Positions 44,725 to 54,124 of a stretch of 64,000 bases of DNA are shown piece after piece. Under the pieces are notes generated by a model that worked only from the letters and a program-made list of their open reading frames with translations, was not told where the DNA came from and searched no databases. The position numbers and the translations under genes were made by a program. This DNA comes from Spirochaetia bacterium. Lineage in GTDB: Bacteria; Spirochaetota; UBA4802; UBA5550. The stretch spans positions 1 through 64,000 of the forward strand of contig VFJS01000001.1 of the NCBI GenBank assembly GCA_009885955.1, written 5' to 3'. The first letter of the stretch is position 1; each line of letters starts with the position of its first letter.

Positions 44725-46266
44725 TTGGAAAGTAATAGGTATGATGCAATACTAATATTCCCAAAAACAGGAATTGATTTTGGTGCAACTGTTGCCCCTC
44801 CGCATTCACTTTTAACAATATCTGCACCAGCATTAAAAGCAGGGTATAAAATTAAAATCATAGATCAAAGAATTAATAATCTCTGGGAAAAAGAGCTTTC
44901 TGAATTACTTCATGATGATATTCTTTGTGTTGGTATGTCAGTTATGACTGGAGCCCCAATATATTATTCCCTGAAAGCAGCAAAAATAGTCAAATCTTAT
45001 AAAAATGGTAAAATACCAGTGGTTTGGGGAGGACCACATCCGACTCTGCTCCCGGAAATGACCCTTGCCAATGAAAATATTGATATTATATGTATAGGTG
45101 AAGCAGATGTAACTTTTACTGAATTGTTGGATGCCCTTAGACATAAAAAAAATTATTCAAAAATGCTAGGGATAGCCTATAAAGATGGAAAGAATATAAT
45201 TAGAAATAATGACAGGCCATTTATTGATGTTAATGATTTACTCCCTGTTCCATGGGAAATTATAAATGTTGAGAACTATATACATAAGGATTTCTATATA
45301 AGAAATACTTACCGTTCACTGGATATCGGGCAGACAAGCCGCGGGTGTCCTTATAAATGCGGTTTTTGCAGCAGTGCCGTATTAAGAAAAAGACAATGGA
45401 GAGCGATGTCAGTTGAAAGAAGCCTTGAAGCAATTCTTGAGCCGGTTAAGAGATTTAATTTAGATTCAATCTGGATACGAGATGATGAATTCTATATAGA
45501 TAGAGACAGAGCGACAGAAATTTGTGAAGGAATAATCAAATCGGATTGTAAAATTAAATGGTATACTTCTGGGACAAGGGTAAATATATTCAATAAAGCT
45601 ACTGACTACCAATTAAATACCATGAAACGAAGTGGTTCTGATACACTGAAATTTGGTGCAGAATCAGGCAGTAATAGAATACTGAAATTAATGAATAAGG
45701 GTATTACTGCAGAAGAGACGATTCAAGCAAATTTACGTGCGAAAAAGCATGGAATTACCCCAGCCTATTCCTTCATGATAGGTTTCCCTACGCAGACATT
45801 TGATGAAATCAATGAAACGATTGATTTGATGTATAGATTAAGGAAAGAAAATCCGCAAGCTCAGTTGGAAACATTGGCAATCTATACAGCATTGCCTGGA
45901 ACCGAATTATGGGACCTGGCGGTGGAATATGGCCTTAAGCCGCCAACAACTTTGGAAGGTTGGGAAGATTGGCTTTTTCATGAGTACGATATTAAGGGAG
46001 ATAGAATACCCTGGTTTAATTATAAGGATAGGATTAAGATCGGGAACATTTCCTTGATGAGCATTTTAGCATTTGCATTTACGAATGCAATAAATAGCCT
46101 CTATAACAGATACGTAAGGATGTTATTCAAAGCAGTTATTATTCCTGCATCTATATTTTACCGATTTAAATTAAAGCATAAAATGTATAAATTTGCTCCT
46201 GAGTTGAAAATTGTGAATTATCTCAGAAGAATAATATTTTCAAAAGGCAAAATTATTTTCAGATAA
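44725..46266 (+). CDS. Cobalamin-binding radical SAM protein (second copy)
   Basis: A 513-residue class B radical SAM protein, started by TTG 44725 after a TAGGAGAG box. The B12-binding domain (ILIFPKTGIDFG start, VGMSVMTGAPI, VVWGGPHPTLLPEMTL; about 1-150) precedes the radical SAM core with CPYKCGFC in TSRGCPYKCGFCSSAV (about 206-221), then FGAESGSNRIL and MIGFPTQTFDEI. A hydrophobic or amphipathic tail of about 100 residues follows (from about 410) and may bind membrane lipid. It is only distantly similar to its neighbour, so they likely act on different positions or substrates. Confidence 0.87.
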   Translation: MESNRYDAILIFPKTGIDFGATVAPPHSLLTISAPALKAGYKIKIIDQRINNLWEKELSELLHDDILCVGMSVMTGAPIYYSLKAAKIVKSYKNGKIPVVWGGPHPTLLPEMTLANENIDIICIGEADVTFTELLDALRHKKNYSKMLGIAYKDGKNIIRNNDRPFIDVNDLLPVPWEIINVENYIHKDFYIRNTYRSLDIGQTSRGCPYKCGFCSSAVLRKRQWRAMSVERSLEAILEPVKRFNLDSIWIRDDEFYIDRDRATEICEGIIKSDCKIKWYTSGTRVNIFNKATDYQLNTMKRSGSDTLKFGAESGSNRILKLMNKGITAEETIQANLRAKKHGITPAYSFMIGFPTQTFDEINETIDLMYRLRKENPQAQLETLAIYTALPGTELWDLAVEYGLKPPTTLEGWEDWLFHEYDIKGDRIPWFNYKDRIKIGNISLMSILAFAFTNAINSLYNRYVRMLFKAVIIPASIFYRFKLKHKMYKFAPELKIVNYLRRIIFSKGKIIFR

Positions 46267-46335
46267 AATTGAGAATGTCAAAATTGCTCTAATCGGCTTT
46301 ATTATGTCTCACCATGTAACAAAGATGTGTATTAA

Positions 46336-48258
46336 ATGAACTGGATCAATATTCGAAAAATAAAATATTTCTTTATCATTTCAAGTGCAATAATTATTAT
46401 ACTGAGCTTGCTCACGATATTCAATAATGATTTTTGTATTTTAATTATTAGAGCTATACCCCTTATCAGGAAGATATCTCCTAAATCCTTAACAGGGACT
46501 ATTAATATATCATCCCTTTGGTTAACACAAATAAAACTTCACGCTATAATTTTTCTCATATTGGGAATTCTTTTAATGAGTATCTCTCTTTTGATAAATC
46601 AATTAATAAAAAAAGAAATATACAAGAAATTAATTGTGATATTTTTTTTCTTATCTTCTATTTTACTAATCATTGCTGTTAGTTCATTTTTTCTTAATTT
46701 AAACACAACAACCAGTGATTATTCCTGGGGAGATGTATCATGGATTCATCAAGCATTTTATAATTTTTTACATGGAAGGCCATTACAGACTTCCATATAT
46801 TTTATGGCTGGCGATGGGGTGAAAGTCAATCCTTTTCCCTATACAAATTTATTAGCGGTTCATTCAAATTACCTGCCCTATATATTTGCTCCCTTTTATT
46901 TTTTTTTACAGGACATAAACGGTTTATATGTGATCTATATTTTTTATAATATCATTGGATTATCATTTGTGACTTGGTTGATTATTAAAAACCTTTCGGA
47001 TGATGATCATGTAGTTAAATATTTATTTATTTTATCGATAATATTTTCAGCATTTTATTTAGATATTATTCATTATAAATCACAATTTCCTCTATTGGCC
47101 GGACCGATAATTTTACTTCTGTTTTACTTTTTGATAAAAGGAAATAAAATAGGATATATCATTATTGGGATTTGTTTATCCCTACTGTCAGATGATATTG
47201 CCATTTATCTCTGCTGTTTTTCAGGCTATGTATTTATTTTTTACCCTGAAATGAGGTTAACCGCAATCGGAGCGATAATCATTGGTATGATTACTATCTT
47301 TTTTGCTACATTCGTTAGCCAGCCTGCAACAAAATTTGGAATGATAATGGAGACTCAGCAATCAGGAGAGTTAATCAATAAACTGTTACGGGTTTTTACA
47401 GGTGAATATCCAATTAAGTTTGTTCGATTAAGGGAAATAGGTATTTTTATCATTCCCGCCTCTATTTTAATAGGGGTTACCTTTAGATTCACAAAGAAAG
47501 TCAGTATAATTAATGTATTAGGAATAATTTTTATTACAGCATTTTCACACTGGTTTGTCGTACTGGTGATGGGTGGCGGCCATCATATGTATCCGGTGGC
47601 GATATCAATTTTATTAGCCATTATTGTACTTGTTTCTCAAATGGATTTAGAAAAAAAGGATGGGCATTCAAATAATGTCTTAATTAAATGTGCATTTATT
47701 ATCATAGGCATGTTCTTTTTTATTAATGTCATCACCATTCCATACATATCCAGGCAAGTCCATGATATAAATATATCAAATAGTTATTTAACAAAATTAA
47801 TTGGCAGCAATAAAAATATTTTACAAGAAATAAATAAAATTCCTAGGGATAAAAGCATCGTTTTTTACACAAATAGAGGCATCGATGGATTTATAGCCAA
47901 CAGAAATGATATCTGGAGATTCCCTCATTTTTATGATCTTGCAGATTACTTTGTTATTCAAAAAGATGCAGTATTGCTCTTTTATAGTCTGGAATACAAT
48001 AATTTATTATCTGTCAAAGACATGATTCATAAAGGAAAGGATCTTTCAACTTCGGATTCAGGAGTCATTCCTTATGAATTTGTAGATAAAATTAGGTATG
48101 AATTGGTTAGCGTAAATAAAACTCATGAGATTGTTGTCGATAATAATACAATGATTCTTTTTAAAAGAATTGTGCCTTATAAATTTATTATACCTGATGC
48201 ATCTATTGGATTCGGCTGGATAAAAAATATATCAAAAATGTATAGTAACAAAAAATAG
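46336..48258 (+). CDS. DUF2079-like polytopic membrane protein (possible GT-C glycosyltransferase)
   Basis: A 640-residue protein with about 11-13 membrane helices and a soluble C-terminal domain from about residue 490. The motif area SWGDVSWIHQAFYNFLHG (about 131-148) followed by HSNYLPYIFAPFYFFLQD resembles DUF2079, whose members are thought to be GT-C transferases using polyprenyl-phosphate sugars outside the membrane; the acidic residue in the first loop would be catalytic. It lies before a GtrA gene, which fits. A Wzy polymerase role is a weaker alternative. Confidence 0.65.
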   Translation: MNWINIRKIKYFFIISSAIIIILSLLTIFNNDFCILIIRAIPLIRKISPKSLTGTINISSLWLTQIKLHAIIFLILGILLMSISLLINQLIKKEIYKKLIVIFFFLSSILLIIAVSSFFLNLNTTTSDYSWGDVSWIHQAFYNFLHGRPLQTSIYFMAGDGVKVNPFPYTNLLAVHSNYLPYIFAPFYFFLQDINGLYVIYIFYNIIGLSFVTWLIIKNLSDDDHVVKYLFILSIIFSAFYLDIIHYKSQFPLLAGPIILLLFYFLIKGNKIGYIIIGICLSLLSDDIAIYLCCFSGYVFIFYPEMRLTAIGAIIIGMITIFFATFVSQPATKFGMIMETQQSGELINKLLRVFTGEYPIKFVRLREIGIFIIPASILIGVTFRFTKKVSIINVLGIIFITAFSHWFVVLVMGGGHHMYPVAISILLAIIVLVSQMDLEKKDGHSNNVLIKCAFIIIGMFFFINVITIPYISRQVHDINISNSYLTKLIGSNKNILQEINKIPRDKSIVFYTNRGIDGFIANRNDIWRFPHFYDLADYFVIQKDAVLLFYSLEYNNLLSVKDMIHKGKDLSTSDSGVIPYEFVDKIRYELVSVNKTHEIVVDNNTMILFKRIVPYKFIIPDASIGFGWIKNISKMYSNKK

Positions 48259-48276
48259 AATGTTAATCAAAAAAAA

Positions 48277-48762
48277 ATGAAGATAATTGAACTTGGAAAG
48301 ACCAATGAATCACAAAAGGGGATTATAACGAAAAAAATAAAAAAATTTCTGGATACATCAGTTTTTTTTAAAAAAGTAAATACTCGACAAGTAATAAAAT
48401 ATGGTATTATAGGCGGTGTGAATACAGTAATTGCCTACGGACTGTTTTTTATCTTAATAACCTATAATTTTCACTACCAACTGGCCCTTACTATTGTAAC
48501 AATTTTTGTGATAATCAATGGATATTTTTGGCATCGCCGCTGGACATTTCGTTCCAAATCCAGCAGATTTATTCAGGAATTTTTTCGTTTCAATAGCACC
48601 TATTTTGTTACCTACATTGTGAATTCGCTCCTGCTTTATCTATTTGTTGAAAAGTTTAATATTGATCCCCGCTTAGGACAGATCTATAGTATGTTCTTTT
48701 CAATAATTTTAAATTTTTTAGGTCATAAATACTGGAGTTTTTACGATAGGGGCAAGGCATGA
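48277..48762 (+). CDS. gtrA: GtrA family membrane protein
   Basis: This 161-residue protein has four membrane helices and the GtrA pattern: KYGIIGGVNTVIAYGLFFILI (about 42-62), a NGYFWHRRWTFRS segment (about 88-100) and a final NFLGHKYWSFYDR. GtrA proteins are proposed to flip or help move polyprenyl-phosphate sugars. With the DUF2079-like protein and the DPM1-like transferase upstream it could form a glycan side-chain addition system. Residues 1-35 form an extra lysine-rich cytoplasmic extension. Confidence 0.85.
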   Translation: MKIIELGKTNESQKGIITKKIKKFLDTSVFFKKVNTRQVIKYGIIGGVNTVIAYGLFFILITYNFHYQLALTIVTIFVIINGYFWHRRWTFRSKSSRFIQEFFRFNSTYFVTYIVNSLLLYLFVEKFNIDPRLGQIYSMFFSIILNFLGHKYWSFYDRGKA

Positions 48763-48898
48763 ATATCAGATATTAATGCCTTGCCTATATTTTAAATTTG
48801 AAATAATTCTTGCATTCTTACCCTGCTCTAATAGAAATATTCTACTTGATATGAGGTACGGTCAATTGTAATTATATATCTCTCCAGGAGCAAAAAAA

Positions 48899-49894
48899 TT
48901 GATTATCACAAGAACACCCTTCAGAATTTCTTTTTTTGGCGGTGGAACTGATTTCCCGCAATATTACCGGGAGCATGGCGGGGCCGTTCTATCTACAAGT
49001 ATTGATAAATATTGCTACCTCAGCTGCAGGGAACTTCCTCCTTTTTTTAATTACAAATATCGTATTGTCTATTCAGTCCAGGAAAATGTTAAATCCCTGG
49101 ATGAAATCCAGCATCCATCCGTGCGGGAAGTTCTGCGTTATATGAATATTAAGGAAGGTCTCGTGGTCCACCATGATGGCGATCTTCCTGCAAGGTCGGG
49201 CCTTGGGTCAAGTTCATCTTTTACCGTTGGATTACTGCATAATCTTTTTGCCCGGCAGGGAAAAATTGTAACAAAGCGTCAACTGGCAATGGAAGCCATT
49301 CATCTTGAACAGAATATTTTAAAAGAAAATGTAGGTTCCCAGGATCAGGTTGTGGCCGCATTTGGCGGTTTAAATAGAATTGATTTTGGCGGGGATCTGG
49401 AATTTCAGGTCACTCCCATTACCCTGGGCAGGGAAAGATTGGAACTGCTGCAAAAACATTTCCTTCTGTTTTTTACCGGAGTTCAGCGTATTGCATCGGA
49501 CATAGAGGCGGACAAAATTAAAAATTTTGTTAATAAAAAGGACGATCTGAAGGCAATTTACGGGATGGTTGATCGAGCGATGGATTATCTGCAAGATGGT
49601 GTTGATTTGGAAAATATAGGAAATATGCTTGATGAATACTGGCAGCGTAAAAAAGCGTTATCCCTTAAAACTTCAACTGCTCATATTGATCATATCTACG
49701 AAAGGGCGGTCAAGGCCGGCGCATCCGGGGGTAAAATTCTTGGTGCCGGCAATGGTGGATTTATTTTATTTCTCGTTCATTACGAATATCAGGAATCCGT
49801 TTTGCTGGAACTCTCCGATTTGCTTCATGTCCCTTTCAGATTTGATACAACGGGAAGTCAGCTTATTTATTATGGAATACATAATGAAAAATAA
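48899..49894 (+). CDS. hddA: D-glycero-D-manno-heptose 7-phosphate kinase
   Basis: A 331-residue GHMP kinase. The N-terminus IITRTPFRISFFGGGTDFPQYYREHGGAVLSTSIDKYCYLS and the ATP loop DLPARSGLGSSSSFTVGLLH (about 96-115) match HddA closely, with the GAGNGGF motif 3 near residue 281. It phosphorylates the GmhA product at C1. Translation starts at TTG 48899, decided by a CCAGGAG box 8 bases before it. It completes the GDP-heptose route although it stands 13 kb from GmhA and HddC-GmhB, which is unusual. A plain D-heptose or fucose kinase is a weaker reading. Confidence 0.9.
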   Translation: MIITRTPFRISFFGGGTDFPQYYREHGGAVLSTSIDKYCYLSCRELPPFFNYKYRIVYSVQENVKSLDEIQHPSVREVLRYMNIKEGLVVHHDGDLPARSGLGSSSSFTVGLLHNLFARQGKIVTKRQLAMEAIHLEQNILKENVGSQDQVVAAFGGLNRIDFGGDLEFQVTPITLGRERLELLQKHFLLFFTGVQRIASDIEADKIKNFVNKKDDLKAIYGMVDRAMDYLQDGVDLENIGNMLDEYWQRKKALSLKTSTAHIDHIYERAVKAGASGGKILGAGNGGFILFLVHYEYQESVLLELSDLLHVPFRFDTTGSQLIYYGIHNEK

Positions 49895-49938
49895 AAAAAG
49901 TAATCGTAAACTTCGCAGGAAATTTTTTTTTTCATTCT

Positions 49939-50940
49939 ATGTATGATATAATTTTTGATTTTTCCGCTTCACCAATTGGCGGTGGATTGTTACGGCTGAA
50001 AGAATACATCCGTTTTTTTAATACACATAATACAAATGTACTTTTTCTGGTACATCCCGGGGTTCCGGTAGAATTATATGAAAATTCAAATTGTAAGATT
50101 GTAGTATTCCCCCGTAATCAGATAAAAAGAGTTTTTTTTGATCATGTATTTTTAAAAAAATATACAGGAGAGGCACATTGTTTTTTTTCATACGGAATAC
50201 CTATTTATAAAAGGCTTGCAGATGTAAACTGGATGCACCTGAGTAATGCATTGCCATTCGGGTATAAAAAATGTACTTTAAGCCAAAAACAAAAACTAAA
50301 AAATTATGTATTATTATCAAAATTCAAGCAGCTGGATAAAAGTATTGAATTTATTTCAGGTGAATCCCAATCTACAATCGATTTGTTTTCCGAATCGATT
50401 GAATCAGCATCAAAAAAAATAATATTGCATAATGGCTTTAACACTGATTTAATAAAATATTCAGAAACATCAAAAAAAATTAATATTGCCTTGACTGTCG
50501 GGGGAGAGTCCTACAAGCGTTTAGATTTAGTATATAAATGTTTTGAATATTTGAATAAAAAAAAACAGACATCTGAATTATGGATAAAAGCAGATAAGAA
50601 TATGATTCCTGATTGGATCAAAAGAAAAGAGAATGTCAGAATTATAGGTTACCTGCCCTATGAGGAGCTTTTAGATTTGTATAAAAAGTCAGCATATTAC
50701 ATTTCAATGTCTGAGATTGAAAATTCATCGAATGCAGTATTGGAGGCACTTCATTGCGGTTGCACCGTTATGTTAAGCAGGATCCCTTCGCATCTTGAAA
50801 TGTTTTCCGATGCAATAACTGATCAATTTCATCCTGACTATTTTACCGCAACAAAAGAAAATTTAAAAAAAGAAAATTCATTGTCATGGAATGAAATTAT
50901 AAAAAGAATGTGTACTATTTTGGCAGTTAATATATCATAG
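49939..50940 (+). CDS. GT4-like glycosyltransferase
   Basis: A 333-residue GT-B transferase. The N-terminal domain has GGGLLRLKEYIRFF and the C-terminal donor domain carries ALTVGGESYKRLDLVYKCFEYL, NVRIIGYLPYEELLDLYKKSAYYISMSEIENSSNAVLEALHCGCTVMLSRI (E-rich loop with E-N-S-S-N, about 235-285). This is the usual GT4 pattern. It follows hddA closely and may add heptose, but acceptor and donor are unknown. Confidence 0.78.
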   Translation: MYDIIFDFSASPIGGGLLRLKEYIRFFNTHNTNVLFLVHPGVPVELYENSNCKIVVFPRNQIKRVFFDHVFLKKYTGEAHCFFSYGIPIYKRLADVNWMHLSNALPFGYKKCTLSQKQKLKNYVLLSKFKQLDKSIEFISGESQSTIDLFSESIESASKKIILHNGFNTDLIKYSETSKKINIALTVGGESYKRLDLVYKCFEYLNKKKQTSELWIKADKNMIPDWIKRKENVRIIGYLPYEELLDLYKKSAYYISMSEIENSSNAVLEALHCGCTVMLSRIPSHLEMFSDAITDQFHPDYFTATKENLKKENSLSWNEIIKRMCTILAVNIS

Positions 50941-51029
50941 GTATGTAACATGGCATCATTGAATAATTTATTGTAACTTTCAGATGACAAATGCTGTTGT
51001 GATAGAATCAGGCTTGATAAGGAGTAATA

Positions 51030-52064
51030 ATGTTAAAAAATAAAATTTTATTAATCACTGGTGGGACGGGTTCTTTCGGCAAAGCAGTATTACAGAAGTA
51101 TCTTAAATCTGACATAGGTGAAATCAGGATTTTCAGCCGTGATGAGGAAAAGCAGGATGTTCTCCGTCATGAAATTCAGGATAACAAAGTAAAATATTAT
51201 ATCGGAGACATCCGGGATTATGAAAGTATTAATGATGCCTTGTTTGGCGTAGATTATATTTTTCATGCGGCTGCGTTAAAGCAGGTTCCTTCATGTGAAT
51301 TTTATCCGATGGAAGCAGTAAAGACAAATATTAATGGTGTTGATAATCTGATAAATTCGGCTTTTGCCAATAAAGTAAAAAAAGTTGTAGTGCTGAGTAC
51401 CGATAAAGCCGTTTACCCGATAAATGCCATGGGCATCTCAAAGGCAATGATGGAAAAAGTCATGGTTGCAAAATCAAGGACGGTTGATGAAAATAGGACA
51501 TTGTTATGCGGCACCAGATATGGGAATGTTATGTGCTCCAGGGGTTCGGTTATCCCGTTATTCATCAGGCAAATCAAAAATAATGAACCTATAACAATTA
51601 CCGATCCCAACATGACGAGATTTTTAATGTCCATAGACGATGCGGTTGATTTAGTTTTGTATGCCTTTACCCATGCGCGGCAGGGGGATATTTTTGTGCA
51701 AAAGGCGCCGGCATCAACTATTGGAGACTTAGCCTTGGCTTTAAAAGAATTATTTAATGCTAAAAATGAAATCAAAGTTATCGGAACCAGGCACGGGGAA
51801 AAGCTGTATGAAACATTGCTCACCAGGGAAGAGATAGCAAATGCAGAGGATCTGGAGAATCATTACCGCATTCAAGCTGATGTCAGGGATCTGAATTACA
51901 ATAAATATTTTGTTGAAGGCGAAGTCACCATTTCTGATTATCAGGACTATAATTCACACAATACATCCAGGCTTAATGTAGAGCAGATAAAAGAGCTTTT
52001 ATTGAAAATTGAGTATGTCCGTTCAGAACTTTCAATGATAAAAAATGATAGTACGTCTCGGTAA
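51030..52064 (+). CDS. capE: CapE/WbvB-like UDP-GlcNAc 4,6-dehydratase/epimerase
   Basis: This 344-residue SDR has LLITGGTGSFGKAVLQKYL, SRDEEKQDVLRHEI, FHAAALKQVPSCEFYPMEAVKTNINGVDNLI, STDKAVYPINAMGISKAMMEKV (catalytic M-G-I-S-K in place of the normal tyrosine pattern, as in CapE/FlaA1) and GTRYGNVMCSRGSVIPLFI. It converts UDP-GlcNAc to UDP-2-acetamido-2,6-dideoxy-L-arabino-hexulose and on by C3 epimerisation. An AAGGAG box precedes the start. The next two genes encode the 2-epimerase and reductase of the same route. The first product is the same compound that PseB makes, so it could also feed the nonulosonate pathway. Confidence 0.88.
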   Translation: MLKNKILLITGGTGSFGKAVLQKYLKSDIGEIRIFSRDEEKQDVLRHEIQDNKVKYYIGDIRDYESINDALFGVDYIFHAAALKQVPSCEFYPMEAVKTNINGVDNLINSAFANKVKKVVVLSTDKAVYPINAMGISKAMMEKVMVAKSRTVDENRTLLCGTRYGNVMCSRGSVIPLFIRQIKNNEPITITDPNMTRFLMSIDDAVDLVLYAFTHARQGDIFVQKAPASTIGDLALALKELFNAKNEIKVIGTRHGEKLYETLLTREEIANAEDLENHYRIQADVRDLNYNKYFVEGEVTISDYQDYNSHNTSRLNVEQIKELLLKIEYVRSELSMIKNDSTSR

Positions 52065-52075
52065 CTGAGGAAATT

Positions 52076-53200
52076 ATGATAAAAGTAATGACAATTGTCG
52101 GGACACGGCCTGAAATAATTAAATTGAGCCGGGTCATGTATGAACTGGAAAAAAATACAAGGCATATTCTGGTTCATACCGGGCAGAATTACGATTACGA
52201 ATTAAATGAAATTTTTTTTCAGCAGCTGGAATTAAAAAAACCTGATTATTTTTTAAATTCAGTAGGTGAGACAACTGCTGCCACCATTGGAAATGTTATT
52301 GCTAAATCCGATGAAATCATGAAACTTGAAAATCCCGATGCGCTGCTTCTCTATGGCGATACAAACAGCTGTCTGTCTGTTATATCTGCGAAGAGGCTGA
52401 AAATTCCCATATTTCACATGGAAGCAGGAAATCGAAGTTTTGACCAGCGCGTTCCGGAAGAAATAAATAGAAAGATAGTTGACCATTTGAGTGATATCAA
52501 TCTGCCGTTAACGGAACATGCCCGCAGGTATTTACTCAATGAAGGACTACGGCCTGAAACGGTAATGAAAATCGGGTCTCCAATGAAAGAAGTCCTTGAG
52601 TACTACCGTCCGAAGATTGAAGAATCAGATATTTTATCCCGCTTAAACCTGAAAGAAAAGGAATATTTTATTGTCAGCACCCACCGTGAGGAGAATGTCG
52701 ATTCAAAAGAAAATTTTATCAATCTCCTGGATTCATTGAAAGCGATATCAAACAAATATAAAAAAAGGATTATAGTCTCAACCCACCCCCGGACCATGAA
52801 AAAACTTGAAGAATCAGGAAAAAAGGAATTAGGTCCGAATATTGATTTTATGAAACCCTTAGGATTATTTGACTATATAAAACTGCAGATGAACTCATTT
52901 TGCGTTATTTCGGACAGCGGCACGATTACAGAGGAATCATCACTGTTGAATTTTCCAGCAGTCACAATACGGCAGGCGCATGAAAGGCCTGAAGGTATGG
53001 ATGAGGGAACCCTGATCATGTGCGGACTAAAAAAGGAGAGTGTCATTGATTCAATTGAAGTGGTCCTGTCGCAGCATTCCGATAAAAAGCGGGTTTTCAG
53101 GGTTGTACATGATTATGATGTAGATAATGTTTCCAAAAAAGTTCTTCGTATCATCATGAGTTATATCGAATATATCAACCGGACTGTGTGGTTCAAGTAA
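52076..53200 (+). CDS. UDP-HexNAc 2-epimerase (WecB/CapG/WbvD-like)
   Basis: A 374-residue non-hydrolysing 2-epimerase of the GT-B-like WecB family. Signatures are KVMTIVGTRPEIIKLSRV (N-terminus), HTGQNYDYELNEIFFQQL, ALLLYGDTNSCLSVISA (catalytic D), HMEAGNRSFDQRVPEEINRKIVDHLSD, and the C-terminal SDSGTITEESSLLNFPAVTIR. Within this cluster it should act on the L-sugar produced by the CapE-like enzyme and RmlD-like reductase, giving UDP-L-QuiNAc or L-FucNAc type donors. A GAGGAAA box supports the start. Confidence 0.9.
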   Translation: MIKVMTIVGTRPEIIKLSRVMYELEKNTRHILVHTGQNYDYELNEIFFQQLELKKPDYFLNSVGETTAATIGNVIAKSDEIMKLENPDALLLYGDTNSCLSVISAKRLKIPIFHMEAGNRSFDQRVPEEINRKIVDHLSDINLPLTEHARRYLLNEGLRPETVMKIGSPMKEVLEYYRPKIEESDILSRLNLKEKEYFIVSTHREENVDSKENFINLLDSLKAISNKYKKRIIVSTHPRTMKKLEESGKKELGPNIDFMKPLGLFDYIKLQMNSFCVISDSGTITEESSLLNFPAVTIRQAHERPEGMDEGTLIMCGLKKESVIDSIEVVLSQHSDKKRVFRVVHDYDVDNVSKKVLRIIMSYIEYINRTVWFK

Positions 53201-53248
53201 TATTTTCATTAAACCGGTACAATATCTTTACATAGGATTACGTTCATT

Positions 53249-54115
53249 ATGAAAAAAATAATGATATTCGGTTCCAGCGGCATGAAAGGCCACATGATAA
53301 TTAATTACTTGAAATTTTTGAAAAAATATGATGTACTTGAGTTATCACATGAGAAAAAATTATCGAGGGCCGGTAAAACTATTAATATTGAAGATAAAGA
53401 TAGCGTAAAGGATATCATCGAAAAAGAAAATCCCGATTATATTATTAACTGCATCGGGACCCTTGTCAGAGAATCCGATAAAAACCCTTCAAAGGCTATT
53501 TATTACAATAGTTATTTCCCTCATTTTTTAGAGGATGTATGCAAAGAGAGTATTATTAAAATTATTCAACTAAGTACAGACTGCGTATTTTCCGGCAGCA
53601 AGGGAGCCTATAAAGAATCGGACTTCAAAGACGGTACCGGCTTTTATGCTCTGAGCAAATCTCTTGGAGAAATACTTAATAATAAAGATCTTACGATACG
53701 ATCTTCCTCAATAGGGCCGGAACTGAAGGAAAATGGTGAGGGATTATTTCATTTTTTTATGAGCCAGAAAGGTGAAATTAATGGATTTTCAAAAGCATAC
53801 TGGTCGGGAATAACCACATTGGAATTAGCCAAAATTCTCGATTGTTTCATTGACAAAAATCTGCATGGTTTGTATCATATAGCACCAGTAGAGAAAATAT
53901 CCAAGTTTGAATTATTGAAATTGATTCAGGAGATATGGGAAAAAAATGATGTAAAAATAATCAGATATGATGAATATTGCAGTGATAAAAGCCTCATAAC
54001 AGAAAAAGATAATTTTAATTATACATTTAAAAGCTACAAAGAAATGCTTGTTGAATTGCATGAGTGGATGAATATCCATAAGGATTTATATCATTATTAT
54101 GATAAAAAGAAATAA
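53249..54115 (+). CDS. RmlD/WbvR-like 4-keto-sugar reductase
   Basis: This is a 288-residue SDR of the RmlD subgroup (IMIFGSSGMKGHMIINYL; NCIGTLVRESDKNPSKAIYYNSYFPHFLEDV; LSTDCVFSGSKGAYKESD; catalytic FYALSKSLGEI). It lacks the extra C-terminal cupin domain of CapF/FnlB, so the route is more like WbvB-WbvR-WbvD (UDP-L-RhaNAc/L-QuiNAc) than that of UDP-L-FucNAc. It should reduce the CapE-like product at C4. The order dehydratase, 2-epimerase, reductase is seen directly. Confidence 0.85.
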   Translation: MKKIMIFGSSGMKGHMIINYLKFLKKYDVLELSHEKKLSRAGKTINIEDKDSVKDIIEKENPDYIINCIGTLVRESDKNPSKAIYYNSYFPHFLEDVCKESIIKIIQLSTDCVFSGSKGAYKESDFKDGTGFYALSKSLGEILNNKDLTIRSSSIGPELKENGEGLFHFFMSQKGEINGFSKAYWSGITTLELAKILDCFIDKNLHGLYHIAPVEKISKFELLKLIQEIWEKNDVKIIRYDEYCSDKSLITEKDNFNYTFKSYKEMLVELHEWMNIHKDLYHYYDKKK

Positions 54116-54124
54116 TTATTTCAT

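Noticed and set aside
46336-48258. Wzy O-antigen polymerase
   Set aside because: The large soluble C-terminal part and the early acidic loop fit DUF2079/GT-C better; a Wzy role cannot be fully excluded.
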